Assembly: GCA_910589415.1 (NCBI GenBank)
Contig: OU342638.1
Coordinates: 11,262,014-11,326,013, forward strand
DNA from: Malachius bipustulatus
Taxonomy: Eukaryota; Arthropoda; Insecta; Coleoptera; Melyridae
Length of the DNA stretch: 64,000 bases
Direction: 5' to 3'
Each line of letters opens with the position of its first letter. Position 1 is the first letter of the stretch. The position numbers were made by a program, and so were the translations under genes. Positions 22,955 through 34,668 of the stretch are shown in pieces. The notes beneath the pieces are model-generated. The model searched no databases, was not told the origin of the DNA, and saw only the letters and a list, made by a program, of their open reading frames with translations.

Positions 22955-25019
22955 TACAGGGTTACTGGTAACTGGATACATTCCTTTGGTGATCTGATAA
23001 AACAAGAGGTAAGAAGTAAATTAACCCCAACATGCACTATACAAAACTCAATAGATTTTGAGATATTTCGATTTTCAACTTTTCTTAAAAAAATGGTTTC
23101 AAATGTCTTGAAATGTAATTTTCAAAAAATCTACTTTAACTTTTTGATTTTTTTTTTGCTGGAATACTTGTCAAATACTATGCTTCCTTCTGGAATAAAA
23201 AATATCCTGAGGTATTTCGATCGTGTGAAAATTTCAAGGAAAACTTTCACAAACAATTTTTTTTAAATAAAATTTAAAAGTTTTTACAAGTTTTTTTCGC
23301 AAAATTGTCAAGGCAACTTGCGTACAAATTGTTTTAAAAACTTCCCTAGTGTAGTAGCTAACAGGGTATGTATAGCTCTTAACAAATTTTTAATCTAGTA
23401 AAAAAAAAACAGTAGAAATGAAGCATTCAACAAAATTAATTTAACTGCTACCCATTAATAACAAACAGACCTTATAACTGGACCGCAGAAAAGTCAACAA
23501 TAATTGATTATTCTGTGACTGGACTGTCTGAATCTGACAGTTCGTGACTAAAGTGTTTGTTTCGCTTTTGAAGATTCTTTTATAATTATTGTACTGTATT
23601 TCTTTAAATTAGTTGTTGAAGAGTTTCGTATTTGTTATTGTTATCGAAACGACATGGCCGCTTACAGCAATGCAGAATATGCTGACATTTTATTTGTCTA
23701 CGGATATTGCGATGGTAATGCTGCAGAAGCTCGTCGGGAATATGAACGTCGCTTTCCTAATCGTCGCATACCAAATGTTCGTGTATTTAGCACGACATAT
23801 CGAAATATCGCTGAAAATGGTTCAGTGAAACGTAGACGAGGTGACGGCGGTGCTCCTCCAGTATACCAACCAGATGATGAGGAAGAAATATTGATGCATT
23901 TTGAGGATAATCCAAGCACTTCAACTACTAAAGTAGCGAGGCAAACTGGCACGTCACAATGGAAAGTATGGCCCACGATACGCGAAGTTGGATGCCATCC
24001 TTACCATTATACTCCTGTCCAGGGCTTAGATGAAGGCGATCCTGGAAGGAGAGTTGAATTCTGCCGCCTCATGTTAAATTCAGATGCACAAGATGCACAT
24101 TTCTTAACAGAGATTTTATGGACGGACGAATCAAATTTTAGTCGCGAGGGCATAACAAATTTTCATAACCTACACTATTGGGCAGAAGGAAACCCACACC
24201 TAATAAGGGAAACTAGTTTCCAAAGGAAGTTTTCTGAAAATGTTTGGATGGGAGTAATTGGCCACTATTTAATCGGACCATGCTTTTTTCCCGGTAATTT
24301 AAACGGAGAAATCTATGAAGATTTTCTAGAGAATGACTTGCAGGGGCTTCTAGAAGATGTTCCTTTAGCTGTTAGAGCGCGAATGATATTTCAGCACGAC
24401 GGTTGTCCAGCCCATTATAGGCTAACAGTACAGGACTTATTGAATCAACGTTTTCCTAACCGTTGGATTGGAAGAGGAGGCCCAATACTTTGGCCAGCGC
24501 GAAGTCCAGATTTAACTCCTATGGATTTCAACATATGGGGTCATATGAAAGATTTGGTCTATGCAACCCCAGTGAATACGAGAGAAGATCTTAGACAAAG
24601 AATAGTCGACGCTGCCGAATACATACGGAATAACCTGACTACCAGAGTGACAAAGACAGAAATAAGAAGACGCTGTCGTGCGTGTATACGAAATCGGGGC
24701 TCCCATTTTGAACAAGACTTGTAAAAATTAGGTATTGATATACCACCTACCTACTTATTGTTTATTTATGGTACTTATGGTTTATTTGAGAATAACACCT
24801 TATTACTTACGAAAAAAATACAATTTATTAAGTTCAACTTTCTTTTTTTTTACTGCTAAGGGTTATTCTTGTACAAGATTCGTACCTTGTTAGATAGCTA
24901 CTACACTAAGAAAGTTTTTAAAACAATTTGTACGCAAGTTGCCTTGACAATTTTGCGAAAATAACTTGTAAAACTTTTAAATCACCAAAGGAATGTATCC
25001 AGTTACCAGTAACCCTGTA
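22955..25019 (+). mobile_element. IS630/Tc1-type DNA transposon, apparently complete
   Basis: TACAGGGTTACTGGTAACTG at 22955 is repeated in reverse complement ending at 25019, with TA at both outer edges. The inverted ends continue for about 38 bp (through CCTTTGGTGAT). On the right the next ~270 bp found in the left arm have been deleted. One transposase gene lies inside. Truncated relatives lie at 25020-25816 and 41786-42276. Confidence 0.88.
23654..24724 (+). CDS. Transposase, DUF4817 HTH plus DDE_3 catalytic domain
   Basis: An intact 356-residue ORF from ATG. Residues 1-60 (YSNAEYADILFVYGYCDGNA, then ERRFPNR) match the helix-turn-helix N-terminal type called DUF4817 in insect transposases. 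The DDE_3 core follows: WTDESNF (first Asp, about residue 157), FQHDGCPAHY (second Asp, about 254) and SPDLTPMDFNIWGHMK (third acidic position, about 290-297). No stop or frameshift is visible, so this may be a recently active copy. It cuts and pastes at TA sites by family knowledge. Confidence 0.9.
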   Translation: MAAYSNAEYADILFVYGYCDGNAAEARREYERRFPNRRIPNVRVFSTTYRNIAENGSVKRRRGDGGAPPVYQPDDEEEILMHFEDNPSTSTTKVARQTGTSQWKVWPTIREVGCHPYHYTPVQGLDEGDPGRRVEFCRLMLNSDAQDAHFLTEILWTDESNFSREGITNFHNLHYWAEGNPHLIRETSFQRKFSENVWMGVIGHYLIGPCFFPGNLNGEIYEDFLENDLQGLLEDVPLAVRARMIFQHDGCPAHYRLTVQDLLNQRFPNRWIGRGGPILWPARSPDLTPMDFNIWGHMKDLVYATPVNTREDLRQRIVDAAEYIRNNLTTRVTKTEIRRRCRACIRNRGSHFEQDL

Positions 25020-25816
25020 TTTTCGGTTTTCAGCCGCCAGTTTTCATGTGGAAAAGTTGAAATTTAGCTCGATTGAAGAGGCGCACCGTGGCACGATGCC
25101 TATTGAAAATGAGCGGGATCCGTTCCCGGGAAGTGTCATTTTTTCGGGAATTTCGGGATTTTTCGGGAATAGCCTAGGAAACACTCTAAGTGTCTGAAAG
25201 TTTTACCGATCGGGACGAAACTTGGTAGGGACGAAGCTCGGGACCCCCAAATACGACCTATTGAAAATGGGCCGGATCCGAGAATTTTCAGACCCCCGTT
25301 TAGGGCCGTATTTTTTTTAAAACGTCCCGACTTAAGGATTTGTTTCTCGGTAACGGTACATAGCGGGGAGATTCTGTTATTCTTGTACAAGATTCGTACC
25401 TTGTTAGATAGCCACTACACTAAGAAAGTTTTTAAAACAATTTGTACGCAAGTTGCCTTGACACTTTTGCGAAAAAAACTTGTAAAAACTTTTAACTTTT
25501 ATTAAAAAAAAATAGTTTGTGAAAGTGTTTCCTTGAAATTTTCACACGATCGAAATACCTCAGGATATTGTTTATTCCAGAAGGAAGCATAGTATTGGAC
25601 AAGTATTCCAGCAAAAAAAAAATCAAAAAGTTAAAGTAGATTTTTTGAAAATTACATTTCAAGACATTTGAAACCATTTTTTTAAGAAAAGTTGAAAATC
25701 GAAATATCTCAAAATCTATTGAGTTTTGTATAGTGCATGTTGGGGTTAATTTACTCCTTACCTCTTGTTTTATCAGATCACCAAAGGAATGTATCCAGTT
25801 ACCAGTAACCCTGTAT
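25020..25816. mobile_element. Non-autonomous derivative of the TACAGGGTTACTGG element
   Basis: From about 25375 to 25816 the sequence is the inverse of the left arm of the 22955 element and ends with the same terminus (CCAGTAACCCTGTA). The preceding GC-richer block (25080-25340, with repeated TCGGGA words) recurs in part at 41790-41850 (CGGTACATAGCGGGGAGATT), so it belongs to the derivative. Confidence 0.75.
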
Positions 25817-25839
25817 ATCTGTGTTAATTTGCTCATATT

Positions 25840-26874
25840 TACATCAACGATCTAATCCTTCATATGTTTTATATTGTGAACACCTACATACGGTCAGTTT
25901 TTAGTGATACATCTCGATGAGGACACATCAGAGCTTTTTTATTGTGAGATTTACCTACGGCCTCTGTTTATACTTACACTCACATGGGCTGTTGTAGATC
26001 TCTGATATACTGCTCGAAACTGCGTGTTTGTGCTTAGTGTTAGTGTTGTGTGTGTGTGTCAGACCGTCCATCATTCAGGTATGTCACATGCACCCTTGCA
26101 CATTACTTGCTTGCTTGCAATTTTTTCATACCAGAGCTGACTTACGAGTGTTTATACGATCTCTATGATATTCAGCATCATCTACTTTGTGCTTGTTCTT
26201 GCTCCTAAACCGGTTTTTTACCTTAACTCACCCGTCATCTAACTCCTACGACATTCGAATTTGTCTTATTATTATTATTTTCGCTCATATTTACATCTAC
26301 GATCTAATCTAGTGCCAACCCCGGTTTTTTGCCTTAACTCACCCGTCATCTAACTCCTACGACATTCGAATTTGTCTTATTATTTTCGCTCATATTTACA
26401 TCTACGATCTAATCTAGTGCCACTGTCATTGCTCCTAAGGCATTCACCACCGGGGTTTTGTCTTTACTCTCGCTCATCTTTGTGATTGGTTGTTTTTTTT
26501 TGCTCCTAAAACCCGGGTTTTTTTAGCTTACGACGAGACACCGTCATCTCGCTCCTACTTTTGCCTTATTATTATTATTATTTTTTTCGCTCATATTTAC
26601 ATCTACTAGGTCTACTGCTTGCTCCCAAGACATTTCAACTTTTGTCTTAACTGTCATTACATGCTATCTTGGAGACACTTTGTCTTAACTGTCATTACAT
26701 GTTGCTCCTAAGACACTTTGTCTTTACTGTCATTACCTACTTTCTCGGACCTAAGGGGTATCTCTCCATATGTTTGATATTGTGCTAACACACACTTACG
26801 ATCAGTTTAGTGCTACATCTCGACGAGGACACATCTACTGCTCTGTGTTTGTGCTTAGTGCTGTGTGTGTGTGT

Positions 26875-26880
<6 letters not shown>
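25840..26880. repeat. Satellite-like region with ~115-bp repeats and (GT)n
   Basis: CTTAACTCACCCGTCATCTA recurs at about 26223 and 26333 within a ~110-bp unit that continues to ATCTAATCTAGTGCCA. Partial units follow to 26750 (ACTGTCATTAC words). A second direct repeat links 25850-26060 with 26765-26870 (CATCTCGA.GAGGACACATC). Confidence 0.75.
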
Positions 26881-26910
<30 letters not shown>

Positions 26911-27055
26911 TCGTCCCAGGTTTGCGCTGGGGACCTGGGGGCTCACCTTCTGGGACCTAGGTTTTCAGAGCTGGGGACCTGGGGGCTCACCTTCTGGGGG
27001 CTCACCTTCTGGGGACCTAGGTTTGACCTGGGGCTCTGGAACCTAGGCTAGACGC
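26855..27055. repeat. (GT)n plus GGGGACCTGGGGGCTCAC minisatellite
   Basis: GT alternation from about 26862 to 26910, then a 30-40-bp unit containing CTGGGGGCTCACCTTCTGGG repeated about three times to 27050. The two overlapping plus-strand ORFs here are compositional. Confidence 0.8.
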
Positions 27056-28700
27056 CCGAAGAGGCGGAGCCTAGACGCCATCTTGGAAAAGGCGGGGCTT
27101 CACTCCCATTGGACCAATTTTCGCGCCATCTCTCTCTAGCTCCTCCCGTCAAAAAAAGGGGAGGGGGTGGACTGAGGTGGCGCCCTATCTACTAATATTA
27201 TTTTTGAATTCTATTTCAATAATCCTAATTTCTTAGCGATTATACTTTTGCTTATAGGTATGTATACCTATGTGGGCCAGATATAATCTTAAAAATTTTT
27301 TTTTTCGACAAAAATTTGACTTGAAGGCATTTTTACTATTAATTATTTAAATAGTGACATATTAAAAATAGACGAAGTTTATTTTTATTAATATAGGTAG
27401 TATTTTGATAAAAACATTATTGTTCAGAACAAAAATTCATTTTTGAAGGATCATAGTCATAAGTTGAAACTTGGAAACTTTAAAATGCACGCGTGTCCTA
27501 CTATTTTTGTCCTTTTCAAAGTTTTTTGTTCATAATTTTAGAGTTCAATAATGCCAAATTCCATACCTACAAGCAGTAAGTTAACCACATGCTTCACGTG
27601 AACCACCATAACACGTTCCGGTCATCCCTGTCCTGTCACTCCTGTCCAGTCCAGTACGGCGTGATCGCCTTTCACTGTGACACAAGAATGTTGCCAGTTC
27701 AAATATATTACGCTCGTCACTTGTGTTCCAACTAAAGAACACACTACCCTATTTATTATATAGCTATGTAGTTATTCAGTGATAAGTTACCAAATTTTAT
27801 TAGAACTCTAATAAAAAATCCATCAGCAATCTTATCATACATTTATTTAGGGTAGAAATTACCATCACAGATCTAATTGTTTCCATTCTGTGGTAATGAC
27901 ACTAACTCGGCAACACTGCAAACATACCATTTATCCATCTTGCATCCAGGCATCCTTTCTTTTCTCTTTCCCTTACACTTATAAGATGCACCAGCACCAG
28001 CAGCAGATGCTTTTATTGTTGGCCTGTTGGCGGTTGGGCCTTTGTTCTTAACATTCACCGATATTTATATTTCATTTCTAGGTGTGTTAATATTCACATT
28101 TCAGTACTTCTTATTTTTAATTCTGACAGACTATGTAAGGTGCTCCTAAGGTCAGGTACATGACTCAGACTTGTGTTACTGTGTGATAATATTTTGTTAA
28201 CTACCTACTATAATAGCGGAGAGCAGATTTTGAGGACACAGTGCCAATTGGATCTATAATAAGTAAGTATTTATTTTAATTATTCTATTATTAAAATGGT
28301 CGAGCTACGTGAGTTCTTGGGTTTGATTGAGGGTTCATGAATTTTATGCACTTCTACATTTTTTATATAAAGTGTAGTAGGTAACTTTAGAGATTGTAAA
28401 AAGTTTAGTAATAAATGATACCTTCCCTATCCCTACTTAATTAACTTATGAATGTATAATTTTAAACGTCAAGAGTTTGTTTTTAGTCTTAGCCCGTCTC
28501 AATTTTTGAAATAATTCCTTTTCATATTCTACGTGTGTCCACAATTTTTAGCAAATCTTAAAGTAAATTTGCTCGGACCTCCTCAATATTTCTCATTGAC
28601 TTCCGGGGGTCCGGAGATGATGTGTTAATATTTTAGGTAATACGCCCTACCCTAATAATACACAGCTTAACTTTTCAACTTTTCTGCTCCTTTTTTCAGT
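27055..28700. other. No gene supported
   Basis: AT-rich sequence with small random ORFs. A minus-strand 61-residue ORF at 27873-28058 is Lys/Ala-rich and unrecognised. Confidence 0.35.
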
Positions 28701-28749
28701 TTAAGTAATTTTGAATTTAAATGAAATTTAGTTTTAATTTACTAATGAA

Positions 28750-29057
28750 ATTTTCTAATATAATAAAATTTATGTCACATTTTTTTTGTTTTTGGTGCAA
28801 AGCGTGTTTGCCACTTAGAAACCATAAGTTCAAGTTTATTTTCTATTTAATAAGAAATACACATAAATTAACATTTATTCGATTAGGTCACAAAAAATGT
28901 TTACTGCTAATTTAATGCCCCTACAATACGCAACAATAATACAATTTTTTTATGATATTAGAAAATAAACTTGAACTTGTAAGATGTTTTCTAAGTGTCG
29001 AATACGCTTCGCACCAAAAACATAAAAAAATGTGACAGAAATTTTATTAAATTCGAA
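28750..29057. mobile_element. Hairpin MITE-like inverted repeat
   Basis: The arms at about 28755-28860 and 28945-29055 are imperfect reverse complements (TTCAAGTTTATTTTCTA versus TAGAAAATAAACTTGAA, and GTTTTTGGTGC versus GCACCAAAAAC), separated by about 85 bp. Confidence 0.7.
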
Positions 29058-29227
29058 AATATCGCTCCTGGCATAAGTTTTAATTTCTCGTGTTGATTTT
29101 TCCAATGAGTCCATGCAGGGAAGACAGAATAAAAAAACTTTTCTGTTTTGAAAATTTGTTCAGCGCTCATAAGTAGGCATTTTATATGAATTTTATGTCC
29201 TGAATTAATGCATATGATATTCTTTCA

Positions 29228-29347
29228 GAAGCCATCAGAATTAAGTTTCAAGATGCAACCGGGGCGAACATTTTAAAGTCAGTGGGAGCTTGCTTGGCTT
29301 GGCTACTGCTGGCGATCAAGAAGGTGGACGGAGAGAAAGAGTGTTAA
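29228..29347 (+). pseudogene. Possible terminal exon of an unrecognised gene
   Basis: After TTCTTTCAG an open segment reads EAIRIKFQDATGANILK, then ACLAWLLLAIKKVDGE, and ends at TAA. The base composition is coding-like and richer in GC than its surroundings. I found no upstream exon and do not recognise the family. Confidence 0.25.
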
Positions 29348-29531
29348 AGAGGGCCCGCCCTGATGAAAATGTCTAGTTTTTGTAAATATGTAGTGTCTAC
29401 ATTTTGTATTACAATACAATGTACCTACTTATAACTTAGGTACATATTATGTATGCTAAATTTATTAACGAATAAAGCGCATCATTTTATACGCAGGATA
29501 TGTTTTTATTTGCCTATAATGTTGATTCTCA

Positions 29532-29850
29532 GGGGGGGGGGGGGGTAAACTTATCCAATATTGGCAATACTATATGTATCCAATATTAAAGTCCTATATT
29601 TATCCAATATTGGCAGTACAATATGTATCCAATATTAAAGTCCTATAATTATCCAATATTGGCAGTACAATATGTATCCAATATTGAAGTCCTAATATTT
29701 ATCCAATATTGGTTTGAAAAATTGGCCCAATATTGCAAAACAATATTGGCTAATTATTGTAAAATGTTAACACTTCGATATTGGCCCAATATAGGTAATA
29801 ATATTTAACCAATATCGACCAATATTCAGCCAATATAGCACCAATATATT
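29532..29850. repeat. Poly-G and CCAATATTGG palindrome array
   Basis: A 14-base G run at about 29532 precedes roughly 300 bp in which the palindrome CCAATATTGG and half-sites (CCAATAT) occur more than ten times, partly as a ~54-bp tandem unit (TCCAATATTAAAGTCCTAT). Confidence 0.8.
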
Positions 29851-29865
29851 TTTTCCACTGGGGAC

Positions 29866-30676
29866 ACAGAGTGCAATTGCTAGCCTGTTAGGTGGGTTCG
29901 GAGAATTCCTCCATCGCCCATAACAGTTGTCATGCTGGCAGTGCCCGAAACTCCAACCAGAGAGTTTGCTTCCGCATCCAACAGCAGAGCCTTCCAGAGT
30001 ACCAAATCAAGCACAGACACGTGTTTCGTTCTACTTGAACTCATCAGTGTGCTGCATTCGGAGTATCTTGAGGATGCTGTCGGATGAACGGAAGCCGGGG
30101 CCTCTTAAGGCTAGAATTAACACGGAACTCCGTGTGGTGTAAATTAGAGCGACATCTAGCGGTCAGTTCAAAGAACTAACCGTGAGTTCACTCTAAATTG
30201 ATTGAAGTTCCAGACACTGCCAATAAAGCCGGTCGATGACAACGAATAATGAAGAGACAGAAGGCAAGTATACTCAACGATTAATTCATAAAAATAGTGA
30301 ATTGTAGGTCAATGAGTATAAGCACACAGAGTGCAATTGCTAGCCTGTTAGGTGGGTTCGGAGAATTCCTCCATCGCCCATAACAGTTGTCATGCTGGCA
30401 GTGCCCGAAACTCCAACCAGAGAGTTTGCTTCCGCATCCAACAGCAGAGCCTTCCAGAGTACCAAATCAAGCACAGACACGTGTTTCGTTCTACTGGAAC
30501 TCATCAGTGTGCTGCATTCGGAGTATCTGGAGGATGCTGTCGGATGAACGGAAGCCGGGGCCTCTTAAGGCTAGAATTAACACGGTACTCCGTTGGTGTA
30601 AATTAGAGCGACATCTAGCGGTCAGTTCAAAGAACTAACCGTGAGTTCACTCTAAATTGATTGAAGTTCCAGACAC
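29866..30676. repeat. Pair of 354-bp direct repeats, 457-bp period
   Basis: ACACAGAGTGCAATTGCTAG begins at 29866 and 30323. Each copy runs to TTGAAGTTCCAGACACT with only a few substitutions and small indels. About 103 bp of unrelated sequence lie between them. The second copy ends eight bases before the ATG of the broken gene at 30684. Open frames inside are identical shadows in both copies and match nothing I recognise. They could be an LTR pair with most of the interior lost, or a tandem duplication. Confidence 0.8.
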
Positions 30677-30683
30677 TATAATT

Positions 30684-31123
30684 ATGTCTGAGCCTACCAT
30701 AGCCAACAGTCTAATTATTGACTTTCAAGCATTTAAAGTAGAAAACAATAAATATCTAGTTAAGGGACTGGCTGGTTATGATGGTAAAAAATATTTCATT
30801 ACGTATTCAAATCACCCTATGGATTACAAACTTTAATTGATGCTGCTAATCATCACTGTATAAATTGGGATACTGGTGTTACCCCTATATATAAATTAGG
30901 TGACATACTTCGACATGTAACGAAAGATGTTGACGTGATTTATGTAAAAGGTGAAGAAAAAGCTCAATTTTTAAAACAGTTTTTAAAGGTGTCAGCATTT
31001 AATTTAGAAAATTTGCCTGCAATTGTACCTCAGAAACCTACTTGTTTTAATCATACAAAAACTCCGTGTGTGTGTGCATTAACCAATGTATATTTTTTAT
31101 ATGAAAACCTTATGATGCAATAA
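30684..31123 (+). pseudogene. Second copy of the Polinton 'DFQ' protein, frameshifted
   Basis: It is homologous to the intact gene at 54578-55045. It starts at ATG 30684 with LIIDFQAFKVENNKYLVK and G..YDG. The frame is lost near 30832, just after HPMDYKL. The homology resumes in another frame with AANHHCINWDTG, DVIYVKGEEKAQF and CFNHTKTPCVCALTNVYFLY, ending at TAA 31121-31123. A small deletion at the break is likely because about ten residues are missing relative to the intact copy. Its presence here, far from the Polinton TIRs, indicates remains of a second related element. Confidence 0.8.
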
Positions 31124-31931
31124 ACTGTTTTTCAAATATGTTGTTTTTCATTAGATCTGTCTGTATTTTAGTATTTCTTTAGATAACATTTTATCGGTTT
31201 TAGCTGTATTATTCATAAGAGCTGTTTGTACAGCATTCCACCCCCAGGTAAGGTTTATATTAATTCCATATGTTGTTCTAATTCACTTTTTTCAGCCGGT
31301 GCTACGTCAGCGCAATTTACCGTTTCTGCTGGTAGCAGCAAAAAAACCGTGGGGGTTGGTGTGCTACAACGGTGACGTTGAGGATATAGATGGTGCACTA
31401 TAAAAATTAGCAGTAGATATACATAGATGAAACATGTATATTTTACACACGCAAAAGATGTAAATTTTACATTACTATTCCTAATCAGTATTTATACATC
31501 ACTATCTTAAAATTGTTTCAGTTATTCTATAAAACTACAAACAGTTTGTAAAATTCTGAAAAGCTCTGTAACAATACAAGTGACAAAATAATTTTCCGAT
31601 TTAAATCTGCATCAATACAAAGTTGAAGGTACGAATTTACAGGACATTACGTAATTTTACAATTTCTTCTGTAAAATATTAGTTGGCGCACGCGTCTATT
31701 ATTATTGGTAGGTATAACATGGAATCAAGGGAGTCAGTCGAAGGTCAAGAAACCTTTCTTCTGGTCTGTACGTGCTGTTTGCATGGTTTATGGTTTGGCG
31801 CGGTAGGTTCGCTTACGCATCGGAGGTATAATTACCTCCGGTGTTATTACTTACTTTGGTGTTACTAGTGAAAATAGCAGGGTTTTTTTGGTGAATGCAG
31901 GTAAGTAGTCTAATTGTTGACATTTATAATA

Positions 31932-34337
31932 ATGTTTCAGTGTTTTCGTTGCAAAATTAAGTTTCATACAGTACGAAAATATGATTTGCATCAGTATCTT
32001 CACAGAAATAATGCAGCTGTATTCAAATGTTTACATGCGGGATGTGGTTCGAATTTATCTAAATACGGAGCATTTCTCTCGCACATAACACGATATCATA
32101 GACCGGAGAATGTGACTGAAAATATTACTAGACTTGAATATCAATGTAACTTACTAAATTGTGGATTTAAAACCGAAATAAAAAGAACATTTAGTAGCCA
32201 CATGTGTAAACATTTGAAAGCCGGTATTCCAATAAAATGCCCATTAAGTGCAGTTTGTAAAAAAATCCATGTATTATATAAAAGTGTCTCATCTTATAGA
32301 AATCATTTATTAAGAAATCATTATGGTGATAAAGCTGCATCGGATTATGATGCGAATATTGAAAAAAGCTCCATAGTGAATGAGATAGATACTGATGCTT
32401 CCTCAGAAAATATTGAAAATGAAGTCGAAGAAGAGGAAAATTTAGAATTAGTTAGCTTAAAACTGCTCTCTACTATGTACTTGACATTAGAATCAAAATT
32501 TTTCTTACCCAAAAAATCATTACAAACTCTAATCACTGGTATATCTGATATCAGCAAATTGAATCTTCAGTTTATTCTAGACAAATTGTCAGAAAAAGGA
32601 ATTATTGTAAACAAAGATATAATAGAACGTGATTTATTTTACTGTGCCCATAATTCTGTAGATGGAATTTTAAGAACGAATTATTGCAGAGAAAAATTCT
32701 ATAAGGAAAACTTTAATTATGTTGCACCGATTAAAGTTGATATTATAAAAGATAACAAAGCATCATTTTTTTACTATATTCCAATTTTGGACACCGTAAG
32801 AAGTTTGTTAAAAAACAAAAGCTTTTTTGAACAGTGTTTTTCTGCTGATCCAGCAAAAAGTAGTCATTTTTCCGACATCACAGATGGCGAATCTTATAAA
32901 AATAATCCTTTTTTTAAGGAAAATGGATTATATAAATCATTTTTTTCACTGAAAATAATTTTGTATGAAGATGCTTTTGAAATATGTAATCCTTTGGGGT
33001 CTGCAAGAATTAAACATAAAATTTTGGGTGTATATATGAATTTCGCAAATATTTCCGCATGGAATCGATCAAAGGTCGACAGCATTCAACTCGTGGCATT
33101 GTGTAAAGAAAAAGACGTAAATTTTTTTGGATTTTCAGAAATATTTCGACCGATTGTAAACGACATAAAAATTTTGGAAACTCAAGGAGTAATTTTCAAT
33201 GGTGGCGTAAATTTAAAAGGTACAATTATAGCTGTAGTTGGTGACAATCTAGGAAGTCACCACATCGGAGGCTTTGTTGAAAATTTCAACACTAATCAAT
33301 ATTTCTGTCGTTATTGTTATGCTCATGGGTCAGAAAATCTTCATTATTATGACACAAAAGTCCAACACAGAACCAAAAATACTTATGAAAATGATACCGA
33401 AATAGCTTCGTCCATCAATGAAATGTACAGAGGAGTAAAGCAAAACTCAGTATTAAACGACCTTAAATATTATCATGTATGCAATCCAGGGATGCCGCCA
33501 TGTATTGCACACGATATTTTCGAAGGTGTGGCTCAATATGATGTAATGCTCATTATCCATAAATTAGTTTCCGACAACTTATGCACTTATGAAATTTTGA
33601 ATTCTGTTATAAAGGGCATTTCTTTTACAGCTGAGGCCAGTGAAACGGTAATTCCTTTGTTGAGTAAAAAACATAAGAAACTTATTGGATCTGCTTCACA
33701 AAATTTGCGCTTACTAAATATACTGCCCTTTGTCTTTATTGGTAAGGTAACTGCAAGTAATGAATATTTCCAGATGTTATTAACTCTAAGGGATATTTGT
33801 AATTTTTTAATGGCTTTCAAGCTTTCATATGAACAACTTGCTGTACTTAGAGATATCATTTTTCGTTACATGGAATTCAGACGAATTCTTTTTCCTAATA
33901 TATCAGAAAAACCGAAACATCATTTTATGCAGCATTATGTGTATTTGATTAAACAGTTTGTACCCTTACGACATTTATGGACCTTACGTTTCGAAAGTAA
34001 ACACAGGTACTTCAAAAATGTTGTAAGAGCCAGTCCAAATTTTAAAAACGTGCTGCTTTCTTTGTCAAACAAACATCAGCTTCTTCAAAGTTTACAATCA
34101 ACACAAAATATTTACGATAATTCTGTTATTTCTAAAGATTGTAAAATATACATTGAAAGCGATTTTGAAGATTTCGTTGTTCAATTAATACACAAAAATT
34201 GCCCATATGATGGACCAAAATTTATTTCGACTGCAGTGACATTTAAATCCATTTATTATTGCAGAAATAAATATGTTTGCACAGGAAAAAAAGCGAAAAT
34301 AATACCTACACACTGTGTAAAATTCAGTATATTTTAA
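31932..34337 (+). CDS. C2H2 zinc-finger CMC/EnSpm-like transposase
   Basis: Uninterrupted, about 800 residues from ATG 31932; an in-frame non-ATG codon upstream is unlikely to be used. Residues 1-125 hold C2H2-type fingers (CFRCKIKFH, CLHAGCGS then HITRYH, CNLLNCGFK). An acidic linker follows (EVEEEENLE, ~residue 170). The catalytic region has the tnp2-like features GDNLGSHHIGGF, YFCRYCYAHG and NPGMPPCIAHDIFEGV (~residues 440-545), typical of animal EnSpm-related transposases. It probably binds the element ends through the fingers and cuts them. No inactivating lesion is seen, so the copy could be functional. Confidence 0.72.
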   Translation: MFQCFRCKIKFHTVRKYDLHQYLHRNNAAVFKCLHAGCGSNLSKYGAFLSHITRYHRPENVTENITRLEYQCNLLNCGFKTEIKRTFSSHMCKHLKAGIPIKCPLSAVCKKIHVLYKSVSSYRNHLLRNHYGDKAASDYDANIEKSSIVNEIDTDASSENIENEVEEEENLELVSLKLLSTMYLTLESKFFLPKKSLQTLITGISDISKLNLQFILDKLSEKGIIVNKDIIERDLFYCAHNSVDGILRTNYCREKFYKENFNYVAPIKVDIIKDNKASFFYYIPILDTVRSLLKNKSFFEQCFSADPAKSSHFSDITDGESYKNNPFFKENGLYKSFFSLKIILYEDAFEICNPLGSARIKHKILGVYMNFANISAWNRSKVDSIQLVALCKEKDVNFFGFSEIFRPIVNDIKILETQGVIFNGGVNLKGTIIAVVGDNLGSHHIGGFVENFNTNQYFCRYCYAHGSENLHYYDTKVQHRTKNTYENDTEIASSINEMYRGVKQNSVLNDLKYYHVCNPGMPPCIAHDIFEGVAQYDVMLIIHKLVSDNLCTYEILNSVIKGISFTAEASETVIPLLSKKHKKLIGSASQNLRLLNILPFVFIGKVTASNEYFQMLLTLRDICNFLMAFKLSYEQLAVLRDIIFRYMEFRRILFPNISEKPKHHFMQHYVYLIKQFVPLRHLWTLRFESKHRYFKNVVRASPNFKNVLLSLSNKHQLLQSLQSTQNIYDNSVISKDCKIYIESDFEDFVVQLIHKNCPYDGPKFISTAVTFKSIYYCRNKYVCTGKKAKIIPTHCVKFSIF

Positions 34338-34339
34338 TA

Positions 34340-34668
34340 ACAAATAAATTCAATAAAATATATTTTCTTGGCTCAAACCTAGGTATTTCTTACGACTTGG
34401 ATTCTGGTCTCTATATAGATAGTCCAGACTGCAAAAATGAAGAGCGAATAAATATTTGTAAGTCTTCTGATGATCTTTTATGTGATGAAGTTTTGTATCA
34501 CATACAAATAAGTAATAGCAATTATTATCAATTTAAATCAGCCCCTTTCGAATAAACAAAACAGTGTAAGATAATTAACAATCAAAAATTCAGAATAATA
34601 ATTATAATTTTTGTTACATGGCTCATGTTATTATTTTTGTTTTAGGTAGATGAGTAAATAATTCTACA
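34340..34668. other. Spacer between the two CMC genes
   Basis: A short open frame (34277-34555) overlaps the transposase end. It reads SYDLDSGLYIDSPDCKNEE and may be a spliced alternative C-terminal exon of the transposase, with AG at about 34380. Not otherwise supported. Confidence 0.3.

Noticed and set aside
26770..27051. Cys/Val-rich ORFs
   Set aside because: Translation of a (GT)n run and a minisatellite.
27873..28058. Minus-strand ORF with spaced cysteines, considered as a piggyBac zinc tail
   Set aside because: Cysteine spacing does not fit and no upstream transposase sequence is present.
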